Positions 57,265 through 64,000 of a DNA stretch of 64,000 nt are shown here, piece after piece. Both the position numbers and the translations under genes were made by a program. Source of the stretch: Trichobilharzia regenti (Eukaryota > Platyhelminthes > Trematoda > Strigeidida > Schistosomatidae); assembly GCA_944472135.2 (NCBI GenBank), contig OX235268.1:8810589-8874588 (forward strand), in the 5' to 3' direction. Position 1 is the first letter of the stretch. The number at the start of each line of letters is the position of its first letter. The notes beneath the pieces were generated by a model that did no database searches, had not been told where the DNA came from, and saw only the letters and a program-made list of their open reading frames with translations.

Positions 57265-59659
57265 CCGACCCCACTGTCTTAGTCTCCCTTCCATTGTACA
57301 CTAACTACTGAAATAACATAGCTTTCATTTCCAATTTGTGCTTTTTAAGAGTTTGTGTGGTTTTCCGGATCCTTCTTGCTGCCTTAAGAAAGACGTAGTT
57401 CAGCATGTGCCGATATTAGATTATTGATTTACCCAGTAATTTTCGTTAGATTGATTGGAGGGTTTCATCGTCAGTTGGAGAACCATTTTTCCAATGATGT
57501 CAGCTCATGATGGAATTTTCCAAGCAATCAAACATGTGACAAGTGTTTGAGCCAAGCAGCGCCTGTGTTAACGTGTGATACTGGCAAGTCTACACGAGAA
57601 CTCTTTGATTCTCCGACTTCAGTGTGACATGTCATAACTTCGTAAGCCGTGCTGATCGGGAAATTATCAGTCGGGTCACTCGTCAACTTCATACCTGCCT
57701 AGTGCGTTTTTCAATTTCTCGCATTCTGTGGGTTTTATCAGTCGCTGCACTTGAGTTCCGTTTTGTGCCTAGAGGCGTCGACCATCTGTGTACAGACTTC
57801 TAAAGGGTTTTACGATGTAAGCAAAGTAAAGTGTATGAATGGGAGTTGTATTGTTGGTATTAAGACTTCTGGGTGACACTTGCAGCGAAAATTATGAACA
57901 GTATCCATGTTCAATGCCGAGCCATCTTTTTGGTTGACCCGAAGGTATTTGTCTTTAGAGTCCATTCCTAACTGTTTCCATGTGAAGTGTCTCACTAATT
58001 TTTCCGGTGTCCATTCAAGTCGAGAGGAAAATATTTATTTGCTCATACTATGTACAAAGAGATCGTTGCTGTAGTGGATGGTTGGTCATGTTCTTTCTTA
58101 AATGAATTCATCGACTTGGATGTTCAGTGCTTACAGACTTCTCAGGTTTGTTGCTTACATTAAGACTCAGGTAATGTGATAAATAATATCAACCCATTTT
58201 CGAACTGTCTTAAGAGTTTTTGCGTGTCTTGGATTCTAGTCCCAAGTGAGGTATTATTTCGAGGTTCATTCCATTGGCGGACAATAGGTGTCTTCTGTTT
58301 AAATATTCGTGTGATGCAATCTCTTCTCCATTATTCGTGCCAACTTTTTCCGAGCTGATAATGGAACGGTCACACTTACCAGTAACTTTGACCCCCATGA
58401 TTTCCTAATTTTGCCTTCAGTGTTTTCCAATAGGTGGTCTTGAAGGTAGTTTACCTTTGAGTTTTATAGGAGAGTTCAACCGAGGAAGCACATATCTACC
58501 GCTTGCATATTCAAATTGGTAAGTAGGCCACATTGTTTGTCTAATGATCGTGTACGAGAAGTTTGAGCGCATGACCTTCATTAAGTACGCGACTTGGGGG
58601 TTATATACTCTGGTTTTGAATTTAAAGGACCACGAGAGGGAAACACAGTTGCATCCGAGCCCTTGTACCGCCGGTATAGATCAGGCAATGGGACGTTTAC
58701 AGTGTGTACTTCTATAGAGGCTCAGATTTTCATTAAAGTTCGCACCCCAATAAGTTCACTAACGGACTTCAGTCCCCAACTACTCTGCTAGTCTATATGA
58801 ATCTCACACAAAGCTAATCACGACTTGCGAAATTAATTAGTGTGATGGCTTTTGCAAGTACCATAAAGCCCAAGTCGTCATCGGAGATAACATTAAGTCC
58901 TGACGTGAGGATTACTCTTGGGAATCGTGAGTTGCTTCTCAGTTATTGCAAGGATTTAATGGTTTTCTAAATATGACTGCTACATATTTACAGTGCGTGG
59001 TTCCAAAAATTGTTAAAGCGCTTATGAGTTGTGCAGGCTGACCGTAGGTCGTTCCAATGCTAACCAGTGTCTATTGGGTCGTGGTGAAGATCTGCATTGC
59101 TTCATCCGCAGAACAATGATAAGATTCGTGATTTATATGCGTTAATATAGTGTCCTGCGTGTCTGTCAAAAACAGATGGTGAACTATTTTCGTTGTGAAT
59201 AATCTTCAGAAACTTAACACTGGCAAAGTAAAGATGATTGCTTGTGCCGTCCTGGTAATTCAGTGAAGCCGTGGTAAAGTGCTCTGAGGTTTTGCTTCAC
59301 TAGTGAGTTTTCTGTCTGAAGAGTGTGTCTCCTCTTCTAATTCTGTTTGCTTCCGTACAGGTCCTCGTCGTTGAGCGCTTATAAACTCTTGTGTGTGTCG
59401 CGAGAACGATGGCTGCTGCTCTGTGCGTCATTATTCGACAAGCTCTAGGGATGTGATGCATACAACTCCTACCATGTCTGTTGATTAAGATCGCTCAGTT
59501 TTCCAGTGGTGCAGATTTATTCGTACCTTATATTTTCCCGACTGTTGTTAAGACCGAAATACCATATTCTCTTCGCCAGACCTATGTCTGTCTAGTGTGA
59601 TAACATCGTTTTTCTTGTTTCTTCGTATTTTTTCTCAAACTATATCTACCGTATATCGT
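57265..59659. other. Downstream of HSP10, no gene recognised
   Basis: Short frames only, none with a known motif or matching splice signals. No repeat relation seen within the window. Confidence 0.5.
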
Positions 59660-59880
59660 GCGTCGGTGACATAGCGGTTAGGACGCTCGCCGACCATGCA
59701 CATGCTCGGGGGTTGGATCCCCGGCCGGCGCACTCCTTTACCTCGCTAAACCAGTATTAAGACTGGTAAAGAAGGAAAGTTGGGCATGAGGCTAGCAACC
59801 CCATCCTGTAAAAATAAACACTGCCACAGAAACATCTAACTCGAAGCCCTGTTCCACTTGGAACATGAAGAAAAAAAATT
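59660..59880 (+). mobile_element. tRNA-derived SINE, subfamily 2
   Basis: Same head and body as 13556-13781 (CTCCTTTACCTCGCTAA, GGGCATGAGGCTAGCAACCC, CATCCTGTAAAA) with an A-rich tail. Confidence 0.82.
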
Positions 59881-59999
59881 ATATCTTGAACTAGTGCACT
59901 TCTCTGTTCAATCCTACTTTGGTTTTTCAGTTTTCGCCTGAAACTTGCAACTACCTGACGTCAGACATCTTGTCAAGTCTTTTATTGTAGTGTATATAC

Positions 60000-60199
60000 G
60001 GCATGTCTGTAGGACTAGCTCTTTTTTCATCATACGTGTCCGCATTCTCTCCCGTGTGAAGTGGTACAATAAGCTGAGCAATATCGATGTTAGGTGTCGA
60101 GTGCTAGGTAAGAAAGGTAAGTCAACCCAGGAAGTTTCCAAGTTACATCGATTGAGACGGCTAGGATATGTGTTACGTATGTCTAGCCATCTGTCTGTT
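60000..60199 (+). mobile_element. LINE fragment (third RT family), plus strand
   Basis: Encodes a VKWYNKLSNIDVRCRVLGKKGK-like segment, matching VKWHNKVSNMEVRRRVLGKQGK of the minus-strand copy beside it. The two meet head to head near 60200. Confidence 0.75.
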
Positions 60200-61300
60200 T
60201 TTGACATAGAACTTTGCAAAAATGTGCGGAAGTTCAAGTCGCCACACTCCGTGTAGTACGCGAAGCAAGAGAAGAAAGTACAAGAAAAGCATAATAGAAA
60301 CAGTGAGCAGAGTTGTGAGACAAAGGAGTAATAAAGAAATACAAAACAGTTTCATTGAAGATCATAAGTCACAGGGAGTGGATGCATCTGCGCCACAGAA
60401 CGGTTTTGAGCCATGTCACCAATTGTTTCCAACCATAGATTTTTACCGTCCCGAGGACCCCAGCCTGGAAGTCTACACCTTTCTACGTGGCTTAGACCAA
60501 CTGTTGTGGATTTCATTGACTGATGCCAAGTCTTTGTTTGACCGCCGCTAGCTTTTTCCAGCCTGACCCTATATCCGCTAACATAGCTCGTCGAGGGAGG
60601 CGATGGCTTGGCATACGTAACACATGTCCTAACCATCTCAGTCTTTGTAACTTGACGACTTCGTCGATTGATTTCCCCTGTTTACCTAGAACTCTACGCC
60701 TAACCTCCATGTTGCTCACCTTATTATGCCACTTTACACGGGAAATAGAGCGCAGGCACCTATGATCAAAGACAGCTAGTCTTTTCATGTCTTCCACTCT
60801 CAGTGTCCAGGTCTCACAGCTGGCCATAAAGGAGGACGGAGCGGACTGATGAGCAGTACACCCGCCCTTTGGTCGATAGTCGAACATCTCGTCTACGCCA
60901 GAGTCGGCGTAAACTAACAAATGCGAAACTAAACCCTTGTATTCGTGCTGAGATTTCGTCAGAGATCGGCCCGTTGGGGCTGATGGTATTTTCCAAATAA
61001 GTGAAGCGGTCAACGTGCTCTACCACTTCACTTCCTATTCTTAAACTAGGCGTCGATGTAGTCCAGTCCTGTAACATCATCTTGCATTTGGCGGGAGCGA
61101 ATCGCATGCCAAACATTCGTAGATTGCGGCTCAAGGTGTTTAGAAGACTCTGCATTTCGTCAGCGTCTTCGCCTAGAAGGACTATATCGTCTGCATATTC
61201 CAAGTCAACGAGATTATTCCCCGGTAGCAAGTCAATCCCTGAGTCGCTGGGGAGACCAAAACATAGCTTCACCACTTAATGAAATCCATAACAGTCAGTC
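60200..61300 (-). mobile_element. LINE reverse transcriptase C-terminal half (third RT family)
   Basis: Frame 60814-61275: LVDLEYADDIVLLGEDADEM (catalytic YADD), MRFAPAKCKMMLQDW, RFTYLENTIS. Frame 60513-61013: FDHRCLRSISRVKWHNKVSN, RLRWLGHVLRMPSHRLPRRA. The next frame has KASGGQTKTWHQSMKS and GDMAQNRSVAQMHPL. Only a few frameshifts, so relatively young. Truncated upstream of the YADD block. Confidence 0.85.
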
Positions 61301-61309
61301 ACTTTGGGA

Positions 61310-63240
61310 GGTGTAGACGTGGTGACTGGCTGTTTGGGGTCGTCGGGATGGTGAGAACCAATGAGTGGAGACACTTGTTGATATGGCTAAGACTCGTTCT
61401 CAAAGGCTGACTTAGGTGCATTCACTCTTTGTGATGATTTGTCATACCCAATCAAAATATTGTCCTTCTGTATAACTATTCATTTTGCCTCATACCTCTG
61501 CTTACTGTTTCTGTTTTGCATTTCTTTTCACTTTCTTGCTTTGTGTGTCAAGTGAGATGCGGGACGACTGGAACTGCTGCACATCGGTGCATAGTTCTAC
61601 ATTGAAACCAGTCAGTCACGTCTATGGGATATTTATTATGTCTAGTGCCTACTCCTCTCCTCATCAGTAGTGGTCTGGCTATTCAACGGTTTTATTGTCA
61701 GAAAAATATGTATTGTCCTCGTAACTACGAATTGTATTTTTCACATGACTCAACAACTAATTAGTATGCAGCAGTGAAATTAGCGGGACATCAGGTAGTA
61801 TTTTCCTCATGTTGTATTGGCTAGTGAATCAGGTGGTGACACTTTCCGTTAGTAGATGGGGTTAAAAACAATGTGTCGGCTATTTGAGTTTTGGGATCAT
61901 CGATGATAGCGGTGATTTATATGGCTGTATGATGTGTGACTTAACTGATCAGGATTTCTATCGGGCTGAAGTTTATAAATTAGTCTGAAGATCAGTCGGT
62001 CCCCTGTTGATCACAACAGAAGTAGGTGGTCAATGTTAGAGACGAGTGTTATGCTTGTGTCAATCGAAAATCCTCCCCGAAATCTAATGAGATTTCAGCT
62101 TAAGTGTAGTGTCTTATCTTGTTAGGATTTCACTAGAAATAGAATACGGATCCTCTCAATAACTACTACTAGCCTTTCAGAGTATATGCAATGTCTAATT
62201 ATAACAGATGTTTTGTCAGCTTGTCAACGAGTAGGTGACTTTGGTGTTCACTAGAAGGTGAGAGTCTATTCACATCTCATGAATTGCACGAGAGTAATGT
62301 TGAAGACAAATAAGGAAGGTAATTAAGCCCAACTCTATTGATTCACTTCACTCATCTTCTTGTCTACCTCTGTGTGCTATTTGGAACGTGGCAACTCGAA
62401 CTGCTGCACTTCGGTGCCAAGTTCTATGTTGAATCCAGACAGACAGGGACGGTAAAAGTCTATGGTTGGAAACAATTGGTGACATGGCTCAAAATCGTTC
62501 TCAGTGGAGCAGATGCATCCACTCCTTGTGACTTATGATCTCCAATGAAACTGTTTTGTTTTTCTTTATTACTCCTTTGTTTCACACCTCTGCTCACTGT
62601 TTCTATTATGCTTTTCTTGTACTTTCTTCTCTTGCTTCGCGTGCTACACGGAGTGTGGCGACTTGAACTTCCGCACATTTTTGCAAAGTTCTATGTCGAA
62701 AACAAACAAAAACAAAACAATTAAGCTCATAGAGTTGAGGACCGTTTATTGAATTAGCTTGGGAGGTATGTCAAAGGTACTGAGCCAGCACCATCTTCGT
62801 GAAAGAATGGTGTTATCTAAGAGACGTATTTGGATTGGTGTGAAGTGCGTAACTTCTGGAAGTGTTCAGAATAACAGTAGATGGTTTGAAGCTGGAATGT
62901 AGACGTTAAGCCAAGTCTTTCCACGATAAGCAATTTTGGGTGAACATGGATTAATTTCGAAAAGATTTAGGGCTTGTCAAAGAAAACGTGGCATCAATCC
63001 ATATAACCTTTGATACTTGGCTTAACTCGAGTAGGTTGTTTAGACTACAGCCAAATGGGACCTTTGAAATGCTAAGATCCAATGACTGGAGACTGTTGGT
63101 GACATGTCTGAGAAGCATTTCCTGTATAACGTGAATGCATTTACTCTTTGAGGATCCTCAAATCCGGTAAGTTATCGTCATCCTCTGGATATTCCTTCGA
63201 AATTCATTTTCGCGTACACTTATGTGTCTTTTCTTTGTTA
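61310..63240 (+). mobile_element. Series of 3' ends of the third RT family
   Basis: Similar 3' ends occur at about 61340-61620, 62330-62450, 62460-62720 and 63060-63240. Each keeps some of GACATGGCT..AAATCGTTCT, CACTC(T/C)TTGTGA, CACCTCTGCTCACTGTTTCT and AAGTTCTATGTTGAAACCAG. They look like several truncated insertions. Bases 61640-62330 and 62720-63060 show no clear gene. Confidence 0.6.
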
Positions 63241-64000
63241 GACCTGGTTGTCGGCCGACAACTGCTACCTTTCCGTCGTGGTCGGGATTGAATACCACAG
63301 TGAACCAACAAGCTAAATTGCCTGGGACTCGTGTTCCTGCAAGTCCTACCATATCAGGGAAGTTGTTCGGATAACGGTTAGACTAAAAGCAGTTACCATG
63401 GGGTACATGGGCTCCAGTATCCAATCGAATCAAATGGCGTATGAACCCATATGGGTCACCGTCAACCATAGGAATGAAGCTCCTGACGCTTCTCCGCTGC
63501 CTTTCGGATTAGACTCCAAGTCAAAGGCTAGGGGGATGATCCCTTAAGAAAACTCCCTCCTTCGGTCTGGGCGCCCGGTCAGTGTCTCAGCCATCACACA
63601 ATAAATGAAATGAAGCAACAAACCGTCACAATAAATGAAACTCTTTTGGTGTACTTTGTACTCAGTTACCGACTAAGTTAATTAGTTCGTGTAATTCTGG
63701 CACACAGATACTGACGTTTATCAGTAAACCTACTGTCGCATTTATGTTTTATGGCATTCAATGTCATTGCAGCTGATCTCCGTAGTAGATACGAATTCTA
63801 TAAAATTATGGGATAGCGTTGAAACATGGGATCGAATTACTGATTCACCGTGTTAACACAGCCCAGTGTAGTGTTACTGTGATGCTTAACTTCTGTAACT
63901 ACCTAGATGTTCAGTATTTTACTACCTTACTCAATAAGACTCGACAATGTGACAGGATTATATTGTCAAAATGGTCTTTTTCTCCTAACTTATTACAATC
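63241..64000. other. No gene recognised
   Basis: A GC-richer stretch (63400-63600, with GGTCTGGGCGCCCGGTCAG) could be a retroelement 5' end, but nothing in the window confirms it. Confidence 0.35.

Overview
The window looks like nuclear DNA of a schistosome-type blood fluke (Schistosoma or a close trematode relative). Evidence for this: very short 5' introns of 34-40 bases, an Sm-alpha-like SINE carrying hammerhead ribozyme sequences, AT-rich intergenic DNA, and dense RTE-like, CR1-like and BEL/Pao-type retroelements. Family names come from recognising motifs by eye; no database search was run.

Host genes are few but clear. (1) On the minus strand, positions 1168-16952 hold five exons of a BAP31/BAP29-type ER membrane protein. 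Its introns are filled with LINE and SINE pieces and its last exon(s) lie beyond the left edge. (2) Directly upstream on the same strand, 17065-17638 is a complete two-exon vitamin K epoxide reductase (VKOR). Only 112 bases separate its stop from the BAP31 start, and a 3' splice acceptor sits 11 bases before the BAP31 ATG, so the pair looks like a trans-spliced two-gene unit. (3) On the plus strand, 56851-57264 is a complete four-exon mitochondrial HSP10 (102 aa) whose first coding exon is only the ATG. Two open stretches just upstream of HSP10 may be exons of an unidentified gene.

The centre (22145-48000) is a nest of mobile elements. Five copies (A to E) of a compact LTR retroelement occur here, with ~358-bp TG...CA LTRs. 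Each carries a BEL/Pao-type gag (or its remnant) followed by a frame that starts with a damaged zinc knuckle, continues as a long polar stretch and ends in a hydrophobic segment. No protease, reverse transcriptase or integrase is visible, so the family is probably non-autonomous. Copy A is flanked by a perfect 5-bp duplication (CTAGT). B and C are joined head to tail through one shared LTR. D and E form an inverted composite inserted into a minus-strand CR1-like LINE (fragments 36258-47150), which is also hit by another LTR fragment. A diverged solo LTR at 47683-47987 can be compared with a related empty site near 35030. A long palindrome (34205-35943) built from LINE 3' ends lies between the two arms.

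The remaining DNA is mostly truncated LINE fragments (RTE-like at 240, 7335, 8105, 15028 and 53640; CR1-like at 2950, 10640, 50033 and 51709; a third RT family at 6705, 9690, 12240 and 60000-63240), tRNA-derived SINEs, and sequence in which no gene was recognised.
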